The notes below the pieces were generated by a model. That model saw nothing but the letters and a program-made list of their open reading frames with translations. It searched no databases and had not been told where the DNA came from. Positions 47,861 to 59,869 of a DNA stretch of 64,000 nucleotides are shown piece after piece. This stretch comes from Culex pipiens pallens. Taxonomy: Eukaryota; Arthropoda; Insecta; Diptera; Culicidae. Position numbers and translations under genes: made by a program. How positions within the stretch are numbered: the stretch's first letter is position 1; every line of letters begins with the position of its first letter. The stretch covers positions 152,210,378 through 152,274,377 of the forward strand of contig NC_068939.1 of NCBI RefSeq assembly GCF_016801865.2. The letters run 5' to 3'.

Positions 47861-47899
47861 TCTAATTTTTACTTTCTTTGCAAGTCTACAACAAAATAT

Positions 47900-48226
47900 C
47901 TTTGCGCAACTCAAAGGGAAGCATGAACTTTGGGACCCCAAGAAACACGTGTACTTTGATTTTTTCCAAAATATTTAGACAGGGCCGAATGATTTTCTCC
48001 AAAGCTTGTGTGGAGAATTAGTGCAGTTCAGCTTTCCTACATTTTGAATGCAATTTTTAGTTTTACGCAAGATCGACGCCGCCCTTATTCTCCTTACAAA
48101 CCTTGGACAAAAATCGGAACTGTCTAAATATTTTTGAAAAATTCAAAGTGCCCGTGTTTCTGGGGAGCACAAATTTCATGCTTCTCCTCAAATTGAGCCT
48201 GCGCAGTCATTTTTGTCAATTTTTGT
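47900..48226. mobile_element. Family N MITE, copy 2
   Basis: Right end GAGCCTGCGCAGTCA. Left end is degraded but keeps GCGCAACTCAAAGGGAAGCA and GGGACCCCAAGAAACACGTG, the complement of the right-hand GTGTTTCTGGGGAGC and CATGCTTCTC. The centre holds the pair TCTAAATATTTTTGAAAAAT and TTCCAAAATATTTAGACAG. Internal length exceeds copy 1. Confidence 0.6.
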
Positions 48227-51200
48227 AAGTCATTCGAATCATGGTTATTATGTGTTTTTTTCTTATACCCTCCAAGTTTTGCAATTATTGTTAAATTTTT
48301 TAGTCACGTTTGAGCTCAGAACTAAAAATTCGATGAAAAATAAATAATAGTCCGGACTCGATTAGCACAATTTTTTGATAATCAAATCAAAATTTTTTTT
48401 TGTCTTGTTTTAGTTCGTAAAGCTCAAATATGTTTTGAGAACAAAAAAAAAAACGATTTTACGCCGCTAGAACCAGAGATAAACTTTTAATAGAGTTTGT
48501 TGGTAAATTATCTTAAAAGCATTTTTAAAAGTAAGATAAATGCAATCGCAAATACCTAATCAAAATAATTTATAAAGTTCACCAAAATCTTACTTTCCCT
48601 TTGGTTAAAATTTTCGAAGAATGTAAAAAAGTAGTAATTTCAAGAGCAGAAATAAATTTGATGAAATATTTTTTTCAAGCTTGTTTATCCAATATTTTTG
48701 TTCAGGCCATTCCCCTTCCCCACCCCCCCTCCATAATGTCCCCAAAAAATCAGGGGGGGTCGCACTATGGGGTTTCAGGCGGCCATAAATCGAAAAACCG
48801 ACATACTCTAATTATTTTTTTGGTATTTTTTTTTTCGAAAATAAACATTCTAACTAAGAAAAATCCGGAGTTTGAAAGTTGTAGGTTCAAAATTCACTGA
48901 ATTGCAGACCTTCAAAGGCGAAAATGGTAAGAAAAAACATGTTTTTTGACTAAAAAATGATTACTTTTCATAGTTGTACTGTGTAGCTGTTTATGTATTT
49001 TTTCCTGCATCATTATATATATTCAGAAAGGTAATTGATTCAACTTTTCAATAACATTTTACAAAACACACTTTTACAGGCTAAAAAAAATAATAAAAAT
49101 CAAAAAAGATGGATTTTTATTCAAAATTTAGTTTGTTTCAACCTTTGTTAATGGAGTACTTTTTTGTGTGCATTTGTGCGACCTGAATTGCAGCTTAAAA
49201 TTTGAACCATGTCCTAACTTGTCTCCAAATTTCAAAGTGCACTTATGTGCACTTTTTGAGTTATGCCATTTTGAACATTTTGATTCATGCAAGAAAATTA
49301 ATGATTTCGCGTATACGCTTGGTTAAAATCACATTAGTTACCTGCGGAGGCCGAAATGACGTACCTGCTATGTATGTTTTGAAATTGATTTGATATTCAT
49401 GACTTTGTTGGTACTTAGGTACGTTTAATAAAATTAGAAATTCCTATTCTAAGTATTTTACAGAAACGACTCATATCAGTTCGTTGTTGTGTTCTTTTGA
49501 AAGTATGGTTAATAATACCGTAGTGTCCCTGTACGATATAACGAAGTACTATTCTGAAAACGTGAGAACTGCTTTCGAGTATATTTGTAAGAATTACAAC
49601 ATTGCAGAACCATCACATGATCAACTCAGGGAAAAACCACAGAGGAAAAACTACGCATGTTGTTCTGTAGCTTCAAAACGAGGTATACAAAAGCCCATAG
49701 AAGAAGTTCATATTTTAAGTAATCTAACGACAATCGGTTACATAGTGATTTTGATTTAGAAGAATTTATCGTGGAAAACGTGAATTTTGCAAGTGGATCA
49801 ACAAAAAACGTGGACGAGAATCCATACAATGTTCCATAAAATAAACTGTCAAAAATTCTAAAACACCGCAAAAATCAAATTTTAATTGGATGGTGAGGGG
49901 GGGGGGGGGGGGTCTTTGTTATTCTTTTTTACAAATTTTGAATTTAAGGACCCCACATTGATACAAATCGTTAAAATTTAGGGTTTTTTTTCTTTGTTTT
50001 CTTGATATTTGGCAATTTTTTTACTAAACAGGCTTGAAATTAGGAATTGCAGTTTTTTTTTTTGTGATGTTCGCTAATGAGAAATTTCAGCCCAAATCAG
50101 GAATTTGTCAGGTACTTTCTACTATAACTTCTCTGATTTCAATGAGACTGTGTAGACATGTTATTCTTGGCTTAAATTAGTCCTTTTGATGTATAAGGAG
50201 CCAGTTGCTCTCAAGGATGACTTTAAAGAATGGCGTAGGCTATTCGAAATTTTTTGTAATTCGTTATTTTACAGGCTTAAAATAACACGCGACTTCTATG
50301 CGATTTTTTTGATTTTTAAGTTTTAAAGGCAAATTTGAAGAAGAGTTTTTTTATGTGTTAAAAATTTCTTTGATGTTACAAAAAGCCTCGCAAAAAATGC
50401 AAGATGGCATGTATCCTCTAAAAAAAAAATAAAAAAAATCATTTACTGAAACTGATTTTTTGAAATATGGTCTAAACGTCAACATTTTCAAAAACTGATC
50501 GAAAAGTCTCTATACTGAACATTTTCCTACGTTCAAACCTTGTGAACCGGTTTTAAAAATACAGATGTTGAAAAAACAGGGGATGACCTTTTTTTTTGTT
50601 TTTGACAAATTCTTTGTAGGTCTCTGATTAATTAACTAACGTTGTGTAAAATATTGCGGGAAACTGGATTGAAGATTTGAAAGATTTACTGTCAAATGAA
50701 ACAAGTTTTGCCAAAATTTTAAATGTAAGGAAACATCATCTTATTCAATCGTGCCTCTAATGTTGCCATATCAACACTTTGACGTTCAATTACAGCTTTA
50801 ACTGATATCGAGTGATTAATAGCTCAATAAGAAGTGAGCAAATAAGTTTCTATAAATAGTTCTGCAAAATAAGTTGCTTAAATAGTGAAAATCAGCAAAT
50901 TAGACGGAGCTAATCCTGCCAAACATACGAGAATTTTGAAATTAGTAAGGAATAGTTTATTTATTATTTTGGGTAAAAATATGTATTGAAAACTTTTTTC
51001 AATTAAAATAATAGTTTTGAAACCCGTAGAAAGTAAAAAAAACAGTATGAGATCGCATTCAAAAATGGAATCGATTAAATCTAAGAAATCGGAGTAAGTT
51101 TAAAAAATCAATAACTTTGGAAGAGACTTGCGAGTTTTTGAATTCTATGCGGAAGTTAAACTAATGCAGCAAAAATTATGCTTAAAAATAGCTTGAAACC

Positions 51201-52140
51201 ACTCGCACTCCCTCCTTTTAAAATTTACTTTAAATTATATGGGGGCAAACATAATTATTGACTAAAATTTAAATTCCATAGAAAAAGAAACTTACAAATC
51301 GCTTGTAATGCATTTTAAACCATTTAAAGACTTAATATGATAACAAATTTTGAATGTTGATACCCAAAAACTGTAAATGAGTTTCTATAAAAAAATCATG
51401 AAATCACTGATATTTTGCTTATTTATTCTGGTAGCATAACTGTAATGATGTATACGGCAAAAACGTTATTTTGCGATTCTTTTTGTTTAGTAATTTTGAA
51501 AATCAGGCTTGCAATTGAAATTTAGTTTGTGGTTTGTCCAACCAGACAAAAAATTGCAAATGAAATAATAAAAATTGTAAATATTTTATGAGAATTTTAA
51601 AAGAATTCTAAGAATTCCTGATGATTTTCATTAAATTAACGTCTGTTTTAGTATGAGGACCAAAAAGAACAAAAAATACCAGTAGATGGCATAAGAGAAA
51701 TTCTAACATGTTAGGCAGTTTAAGATTTCTGTCATAATTCCTAATATGAAATCAAAATATGCTTCTAAGTTTTGATGAAAATTAAACTGGATTTCAGTTG
51801 AAAACAACATTTAAAAGCTTTAATTGAACATTTCAATGCTGATATGTTAACATTAGCTGCTCGATAGAATTAAATGCTGTTCACTATTGAATTAAATATT
51901 CAAAAAATAGCTTAAACCTAGCCCTCATCTAAAAATATTCCGTATTTTTTTGTTTAAAGATTCTTTTTTGTTGAAAGTTGAATCAAAAACTGCAGACAAA
52001 ACATCTGGACATTTTTTTTTATTATGACCTATAAACATATGAAACAAAATAGTCTATTGGACCTTTTCAAAAAAAAATAAAAACTTTAGAAATGTCAACG
52101 GACTAACAAAAACAAACTTCAACGATCTTAAAACAAAATT
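48227..52140. other. AT-rich DNA with no supported gene
   Basis: Includes a run of 16 G at 49897-49912, a C-rich patch at 48710-48770 and a 91-codon frame at 49484-49759 without a known domain. A family H-like end, TTGGACCTTTTCAAAAAAAA, is at 52058. Otherwise nothing recognised. Confidence 0.45.
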
Positions 52141-52539
52141 TCCATTGATCTCACAACATAAATCTCCTAAAAAAATAAGGTTCACTTCTCGATCTCACCG
52201 TGGTGAATTTCCACCCCAACTCACCAAACCCTCGCTCAGAGCGCGAGCGATCGCGCACTCTCACTCACTTGATCGCATGAACACCAACAACGATCCCGTC
52301 TCGGGTCCGATCACTCTCTCTTTCACTGCCTCTTTCACCCTGCGTTGGAGGTCATCCCCAAAGAAAAGAGCTGCTCTTCCGCGGTTCGGCGGCCGGGTCC
52401 AAGACCAGTGGGAGAGCGTCGGAGAGCCAAGCGATCTCTCACTCACAGACTTTGCCGCACATGTTTGTTGTTTCGGAAGAGGCAAAAAGCCCAACATTGA
52501 TCTGTATAATAGCGCTGGGGGGCTAAATTTTGACGGCAT

Positions 52540-53207
52540 TTAGCAAATTAACGTCGAGCTCGTCAGGTGGCTGCCTGCATTTTTTCACCACCACAAGTTG
52601 GTGTTTTTTTTTCGGTGGTCAAATTTTCGCGAAAACGTGTGTTTGTGTGTGGGCGCCCACTTTTGGGTTCTAGAATCGATTCCGGGAAGGACGTGACAGG
52701 AATACCAATTTGAAGATTCTAAAAAGGAAGGAATTTCCGGCGATTACCTGTTGTTTTTACGGTCGTGTTCCCCCTCGAAAAAAAGGGGAAAACGAAAAAT
52801 AAAGTGGCTTTGAAGACATCTCAAAAAAGGCAGAGGAAAAGGGGGTTTCCCGCCCTGACATGAGAGTGTTTTAACAGTGTGCACGGGGTAAAAAAAACGT
52901 GGCATCCCTTCCGAGAATTGCGAAATATCGAACGAAAACAAACAAAGCAAAACCTGGCGACACACATCCAGAGAAAAAGCTCGCAAAAAAACAGGTCTAG
53001 AAAAGTGTGTTTGAATTAGAGGAAAACCACCCCTCGTCGGAGAAAAAAGTTCTTGCGGAAAGCTGCAAGTGTGCTAGTGTGAGAGTTTAGCTGTGCATTT
53101 GTGGGTGTTTTTCTTGGAAGAAGGCACTCAAGCTAGAACAACTACGACGAAGTCTACGGAAAAAAGGAGACACACGTCGAGTGGATAAATTTTGCAATTC
53201 GAAAATG
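52540..53207 (+). promoter_or_regulatory. Candidate promoter/5'UTR exon of a gene starting at 53205
   Basis: GC rises from 52150, with GAGCGCGAGCGATCGCG and repeated CTCTCACTCAC motifs upstream. A non-repetitive leader rich in GTGTGTTTG and GGAGAAAAAAG follows. It ends AATTCGAAAATG immediately before GTAAGTG: the ATG (53205-53207) is the last codon before a consensus donor. This is a common layout for insect genes whose first coding exon holds only the initiator Met. The next exon is not visible, so the intron would exceed 10.7 kb. The product is unknown. Confidence 0.4.
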
Positions 53208-54240
53208 GTAAGTGAAAATGAAACTAGGGAAAATAAACTCGGAAAAGTGAGCTACACTCAGTTTGTGAAAAACAATGTTGTTGGAAATTTCGAAGAGACG
53301 GTTAAACTATTAAACTGTAAATTCAAAAAGAAAAATTGTATTTATCTTATATATCCTTTGAAAACGCTGTATCTGTCAAATCATTTTTAAAGAAATAATT
53401 AGTTAGATTAAAACAAATTGAAATGAAAAACTTTTTTTTCCCAGAAATATAGGATAATAGTTATTTTTGCAACTAGTTGCAACAAGAATAATTTTTAAGA
53501 ACTCTTAAAATTTTAGAAAATATATGGGTTGGAAGTTTTACTTGTTTTATGTGACTTTGTCAATGTTTTAAAATATGTCATTTTATTAGGGGTCAATTTT
53601 GGCTGTGTTTTTGACTAACATTTCTTATATTTTAAGTAAAAAGAATTATGCAGTAATTTTTGTAGTGTCACAGACTATGCCTCAACGTTTTTTTCTACAA
53701 TTTAAATGATAATTGTGCCATTTTATGGCAGAAAATGTGAAAAACAAGCAAAAATTTTAAAAAGTGACTATAAAAACATGAAAAAATAAAATAGGCAAAA
53801 TGTAATGATAGGAGGTGGTAGAGTAAGCCAAATACTGCCAAAAACAAACATAAACTTAACAAGATAAATGTAAATTAAAATACTCAAAATGAAACAAGAA
53901 AAACATAAAACAAGAGAAGTTAAGTTTTTCGTAGAACAAAAGTTGCTCAAAATGACCTCCTGAACACGGAAAAAATAAAAATTATCGAAAAAAAATTTGA
54001 GCAGTAGAGGGCTAAATCAAATTTTTCATTGAAAAAAAAACTTGTAAAATCGATGATGTACATTTCGCATTAAAATGTTAAAAATACGGCTTGAAATTTG
54101 AGATTTATTTTTTATTTATTAATTTTTGCCGCCCCTCCCCACCCTTTACTTCTATCAAAAAGGAGGGTCAAAAATTTGAAATAAATTTGTATCTTTGTAA
54201 TCTTTAAATAATAAATTATTGTGAATACAAAGAGACGAGT
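53208..54240. other. AT-rich sequence, candidate first intron
   Basis: Starts with GTAAGTG. AT-rich with short random frames; no exon, RNA or element recognised. Confidence 0.4.
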
Positions 54241-54276
54241 TGTTCCTTTTAATTCCGCTATATATTTTTAATATCT

Positions 54277-54325
54277 TGACAGATACGTATTTCGTCTACT
54301 ACTTGCAGACTTCATCAGTGTTCTG
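54277..54325 (-). ncRNA. Hammerhead-ribozyme-like motif of a Penelope-like element
   Basis: Minus-strand order: ACA, CUGAUGA, helix II GUCUGC-AAGUA-GUAGAC (6 bp with one wobble), GAAA, the self-complementary AUACGUAU as helix III, then the cleavage dinucleotide UC followed by UGU, which pairs with the ACA of helix I. This is the hammerhead core with the tiny helix III known from Penelope-like elements, which is thought to work as a dimer. Deviation: one extra A between CUGAUGA and helix II. The TGA stop of the upstream ORF is inside CUGAUGA. Activity is inferred, not shown. Confidence 0.6.
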
Positions 54326-55437
54326 TTCTCGACTGAAGGTTCATCGCTGGTGTATCCATATTTGTAGTTACTGTAGGTACTACCTCCTCGTTCTTCTTTT
54401 GTGCCTGTATAGGTAACAGCTTAAACAGCCACGTCGAGCCGTTACCTGAATCCTTGTTGAGTAAACGTTTGTTGCCTGCCTTGAAGATTTCCAAACTTTC
54501 GGCGACAGCCAGCTTCGATGGGTTTGTGATGTGTCTTAAGATGACTGCGTCGCTAGTTGTGATGTTATGTTTTTCCTCGATGATGTGTTCGGTTACTGCT
54601 GACTTGAAATGGGGGACAAATCCTTTCCGTATTTCCTCCTTGGCAATTCTGACATATGTGTTTATATGCTCATCCAACCTGGTTTGCAGCAATCTCTTAG
54701 TTTGTCCAATGTAGCTCATATCACAGTGGCCGCAGGATACCTCGTAGATGCCGGGTTTGCCTAAAGTCGGTATGGGGTCTTTCGTTGAACCTAAGATGGA
54801 TTCCAACTGGCTGTTTCTACTGCTGAACACTAAATCGATGCCAAATTTAGCCAGTTTTTGTCGTAATGGGCGTGTTATCCTGTAGTCGAATTCTACTGCT
54901 GCTCTTCGCAGTGGCTCTACTGATGGCGTAAGGGTTGTGAGTGAAGTTCTGTGCAGTTTTCTATCCTTCTTATCGATGATTGCTTGGATAGTTGTTCTGC
55001 TGTAACCGTTGATTTCCGCTGTTTCAAATATGTACTCCAATTCTTTCTGTTTTCCTGCTTCGCTGAGGGGTAAAGTTGTCATCCTATGTATGAAATAATG
55101 ATATGCTGCCATCTTATGTTGGAATGAATGGTTTGACGTGGCTGGGATTGTTCTTCTGGTGTTTGTTGGCTTCCTGTAGATCTCGAAAGAAAACGAAGAT
55201 GGGCAACCTGGTTCTCTTAGGATCAGGATGTCTAAGAAAGGTAACTTTCCTTCGACTTCCATTTCGTAAGTGAACTTGATGCTCCTTCGTGCACTGTTTA
55301 TGGTGTCCAGTACCGTTGTTAGTGAATCCCTTTTGATGATACAGAAGACGTCATCTACGTATCTCCACCAACGTTCTGGTAGTAGGTTTTTGGTTTGTAG
55401 TTCGTGTTCCAAAGCTGCCAGTAATGCATTCTGCTAA
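54315..55437 (-). pseudogene. Penelope-like element ORF, 5'-truncated (RT end + GIY-YIG)
   Basis: An uninterrupted minus frame of about 370 codons. It opens inside the reverse transcriptase (NALLAALEHELQ, then RYVDDVFCII with the YxDD catalytic motif) and runs through the RT thumb (GKLPFLDILI, YRKPTNT). It ends in a GIY-YIG endonuclease: GIYEVSCGHCDMSYIGQT, then TRLDEH and VTEHIIEEKHN. Full Penelope proteins are around 800 residues, so the N-terminal half is missing; an in-frame TAG lies just before the CAG at about 55437. The remaining frame has no frameshift, suggesting a recent, 5'-truncated insertion. Role: target-primed retrotransposition with endonuclease nicking. The stop codon overlaps the ribozyme motif. 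Confidence 0.93.
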
Positions 55438-55439
55438 AA

Positions 55440-58130
55440 CGCTCAACCAAACCACAATAAATTATTGTTAATTTAGTTATTTACGTTAGGTAGTACATGT
55501 TTTATTGCAATGTTTCTTGATTTTTTAGGATAAACCTTAAAAAATTTTTTGCCTGATTAATTGGCTTATGCAAACTTTATTTTAAGAACTTGACTGTCTT
55601 CATAAATTTCTTAAAAACCATAGGGAATAAGCAACAAAATTTAGTGAAAAATCGAAATCTATTGTAAACAAGTTGGAAAACAATCAAGAATCAAGTTTTT
55701 TTTTTACAAATTTTGAAACATGGGCCCTCGTATCGGGAAAGCAAACAATGTCTTGAGAATTTTTGGTTATTTTTTAAGCTGGTATAAATATTATTTAAAT
55801 TTTTTGTTCCCCCCCTCACCCCCTTCAAAGATGGCCCGAAAAATCAGGGGGCAAAAAAAGATATTTTTTCAATTAAAATCCAAATTTTAATGGAAATTGA
55901 AGTACAATCAGCTGAAATCAATTTATAATGCATTTCGCTGCGTTTAGAATTGATTTAAAAATCTTTTGAATTTTTGAAAATTTTCGATGTTTAAGTTTTT
56001 TTTTCGCTAAAATTTTTGTTTTCGTCAAATCTTTCATTTTTTGAAAATTAATGATTGCAAAACAACTGAACTAGTGTAAAATGCATTTTAAAACACTTTT
56101 TCCATGCAAATGCTGAAACTATGGCTTGTTATTTCAATATTTATCTTTTTTTTACTTTTTTGCCCCCCCCTCGACCCCGGCCAGAGCCGAGGGACAAAAA
56201 CTTTGAAAAATATTTGCATCGGCCAAGGCATCGGCCTTATTTATAAAATTTGAATTGTTTTTTTGTTAATTTTCCCTTTTCTGTAGATAGACTTGTGCTG
56301 ATGGACAACATCTTTGAATAAACTTGGTTAATTTCTTATTTCTTTATTCATGGTTCAACTTTTTTCTGTTTAAAGTTATATGTTTAAGTCATTTTTTTCG
56401 ATCTATTTTGAGCATTTCCTAAGCTAAAAGAAACTTTACCTGATAAAAAACGGAGAAACCTTTTTTGGGTACATGACAAAATTTGAAATTTTAATTTTTA
56501 GGCTTTCCCAAAAATTAATTGATGAATTTACTTTTATAAGACTAGTACAAATTGTATTTAAGGTTTTTGTCTCTCAGATGATTAAAATAACAGTCATGTT
56601 TTTGCAAAATATCAATAAACCTAAGAAAAAAATCCTTTGGTTTACGTTTTCTTTCGATTTTAAAGATTTCATTTGATTAAAAATGCAGTTTTAAAAGTCT
56701 TGCAATGAGTTTTAAAAAGTTTAAAAATGATTGAATCAAAATTTGCATTAGTTTATAATGATAAAAAAAAGTTTATTTCTAAACATTTGTGCAACAAAAT
56801 TTGTATTGCAAAAACTGCTTAAATGCTCACAATGGTTCAGTGTGAAAATTCTGAACCAAAATGAATATTATATCTTGAAAAATATAAAAAATATTCACAA
56901 GCACAAAATAATAATAATAATTAGCATAAAACAGTATTAAATCCAAAAAAATCAAATCAAACAGGATGTGGGTAGAATAAAATACAAAAATGAAAAACGA
57001 AAACAAACACTATTTCAAATAAATTTCAAAAAGTTGAAAGAAAACATGGAAAAAAAATTATAAACAGAAATTCCGTCCAATATCATAACTCTTATCTAAC
57101 AAAAACCCCATAACATCTTTTCATAGCACCACTGAGTGTACCTTGGGTGGGTGGGAAAAAAGAAACCGATAAAAAGGGATTGTCTGTTTAGTTTCCGGGA
57201 AAGATAATTTTCTTCGGGAGGAACAAAAAAAAAATCAGAGCTGAGAGGGTGCCAGCCGAAAAAAGAAGCGAAAAGTGTACGAGAAAAGTACTCGACAGCG
57301 AGCTCCAGGATTGCCGCACAGTTATGCCAGTGCAAACACACCGGCTTTTGAGGGCAGGAGTTGTCCCTGGAAAAGCTGATATTTATCGCTATTTAACGAG
57401 CGAAGCGATTTGAGCTGGGTGGGGATTTCTTTTTTGTCTTGGGTGGATTTGGAATGTTGGGAGTGTGTGAAGGCTTTTGAAATGTTATAAATCAGTTAAG
57501 AAATTTGTCAAAATTTTCGATCCTTTCAGAATCAAACAGTTTTTTAACTTGAAAAAAAAAATAGTTAAAGCAACAAGTTGCAAATTGATGTTAGATACCG
57601 AAAATTGAAATTCCATTAAAACCAAAATTGTGTCAAAAAGTATTACTTTTCAATACAGGTGCCGAACACGTGATATAATAAACTTTTTGGCACCGTTTGT
57701 TATGGTATTGATAAGTAGAACATTTTGTTCTTATTAAAAAAAACTGAAATTTGCTTTTTGTTTACTTTATGGAAACCAAAACTTTGAAGCTGTTTTTTGA
57801 AGAATTTCAGCAAATTTCAAACAAATTCCAACGCATTTCGCTGTCAATCTATCACAAAATCTCTGCCAATCGTTCCCAGCCAAACTTGCAAAAGAGCTAT
57901 AAAATCCCATAATTGACAGTTGGGATAAATCTCTCCCTCAATCGAGAAAGGATGAGGCAACCCGACATCGACTGCCGACACCGATCAGGGGGGAAACTGC
58001 ATCTATCGAAGGTGTGACCAACGAACGACCTGAAAGTTTATGTTTTTTTTTTCTCCCCCAGCTAACGAAGAAAGTGAGAGCAGCTTATGCTGATGACGCT
58101 TCGTTTAGCATATAAATCGTTTATTTTATT
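55440..58130. other. Mostly AT-rich DNA; GC-richer patch at 57100-57420
   Basis: 56155-56242 holds a decayed end of the AGGCCGTTGCAAATATTT element family. 57100-57420 is complex and GC-richer (GCGAGCTCCAGGATTGCCGC), without a coherent exon. The remainder has no supported features. Confidence 0.4.
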
Positions 58131-58131
58131 T

Positions 58132-58293
58132 GGGACCATCCACAAACCACGTGGACACTTTTTTGTCAATCTCTAACCCCCCCCCCCCCTCGTGGACAAT
58201 TGTCCATACAAAAAAAAACTTTTTTGTATGGAGCGTGGACAATCGCCAAACCCCCCCCCCCCTAAAGTGTCCACGTGGTTTATGGATGGTCCC
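58132..58293. mobile_element. 162-bp MITE with GGGACCATCC..GGATGGTCCC ends
   Basis: Termini GGGACCATCCACAAACCACG and CGTGGTTTATGGATGGTCCC are complementary with one mismatch. ATTT occurs directly outside both ends (58128-58131, 58294-58297), a possible target duplication. The interior is palindromic, with two C-runs (about 13 each) and CAATTGTCCATAC. Related decayed copy at 17965-18075. Confidence 0.8.
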
Positions 58294-59039
58294 ATTTGCT
58301 TTTTTTCTATTTTGAACATATGATTGGAGTCATCGCTGTGACTGCATTTGGGAAGGGGACACCAAAGAGAGTCGTGCAAATGGCGTTGGATTTGAATAAA
58401 TTGTTTATTTGTGGGGGTATCATATTTTCTATGATTTCGATGTTTTATTGCGATTTGATTTCTCCTTAAATTGAAGCATCGATGTAGTTCGATTTGAAAA
58501 TTCTTTGACAAAAATCTACTTTTCAACATAATTTTGTGTTTTTCAAATTTTTCTCATTGAATATGATGGTGTTTTCCTTTTCAAATGCTGCATCACAAAA
58601 TATGCAGCATTTCTATTTGTTTCACACTGCAAGTTAGTTTCTTTGAGGCAAATAGAATCTCTACCACCACCAGAACCAAGCAGAGTCATAAGCAAACACA
58701 AGAGACTGTCCCATAATGGAAACATTTTATCTGTAATTAGGTTTTGTAAAAGCTTCTTTCATTCATTATTTACACTGGAATATCTTTGTAGATACCGTTC
58801 ACTTCAAGGTGAGCCATAAATTGCCTTATAGTTGAAAAATATTGACTAAAATTTCATGAGCTGTTATCAAAACCAGAAACAAAATTTTAAAAATGTTAGA
58901 TAAATCTTCCAAAAGAATTTTACTTTTTACCAGAAGACTTTTTCAACATGTCACTCTCGATTTAAACCCAGTCAACCCAAAACACATCCACTAAATGCCC
59001 TTTCACACAAAAATAGTCATTAGTGCTGCCCCCTTTAAC

Positions 59040-59390
59040 CCCACCCTTTCGCCCCGTCACAACCCCCTTTGAAAGTAGAATTCCGACGATTTAATTACTC
59101 TTTCTTTCTTCATTCGCGAGCGCTGTTCTTTTCTCGATTCAACTGTTTTATTTCCAATTCCGTCAGCTCGGTCAGTTCGATACGTGCCAGTCACTTTTGC
59201 TCCGGGTGTGAATGAGCATAGCATGGCAGAGGCAGCGAACGTACGATAATTGAAAAACGAATTCCGAATCAATCTTGTTGTTAATGGGTATATATGCTTT
59301 TCGCTTAATTTCTTGATCCCCCCCGTAAGGGAGCGAGTTTTGCTAGTTTTTTTTTGGTTTGGTTGAAGGGTCACGGACAAATTTGAAAAA
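59040..59390. other. GC-richer patch, unassigned
   Basis: Complex sequence with a 107-codon minus frame lacking any domain. Possible intronic regulatory DNA. Confidence 0.25.
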
Positions 59391-59500
59391 AGTGTCGAAT
59401 TGTTTTAAAAATGTCTTATATTTTGTTTTACATTATCCAGAAATCATAAACTGTGCTAAAAAATTTCTGATAAATTTATATCATAGTAGAAATCGAGCGT

Positions 59501-59577
59501 TCTAGATTACTTTTTCAAACAACCATTGAGTAATGAGTTTCCTATGTACATAGGGCCTTTTGAAAAAGTAAGCGAGA
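59501..59577. repeat. Family H hairpin, diverged copy
   Basis: TCTAGATTACTTTTTCAAAC and GCCTTTTGAAAAAGTAA are complementary arms around TTTCCTATGTACATAGGG. Same plan as 15-113. Confidence 0.65.
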
Positions 59578-59869
59578 TTTCATTATTATGTCTTGCAACA
59601 CCAAAAGGGGCAAAAAAGTTTGAAATGCTATTTTAAACATCTGTCTCTCAGATTACTTCGATCGATTTAAAATATTCTTCTTGTATCTGAAAAGATCTCA
59701 AATCATTCATTTCATGAATTGGCTTTTACATAAAAAAATAAACAGGCATTTTTTTTTCAAGAAAACTCAAAATCATTGAAAAATTGAACTTAATTTTATA
59801 TCAAATCAAGGTTGGTTGTTTGACTTGTTTCATGTCATTTTGTCGATTTTTCTTTTTCCAGCTTTGTTT

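Noticed and set aside
49897..49912. Run of 16 G as a possible quadruplex or regulatory site
   Set aside because: A lone homopolymer in AT-rich DNA, probably slippage, with length prone to sequencing error.
52145..52543. 132-codon + ORF in the GC-rich island
   Set aside because: Lies in the putative promoter region, the opposite strand is equally open, and it has no domain.
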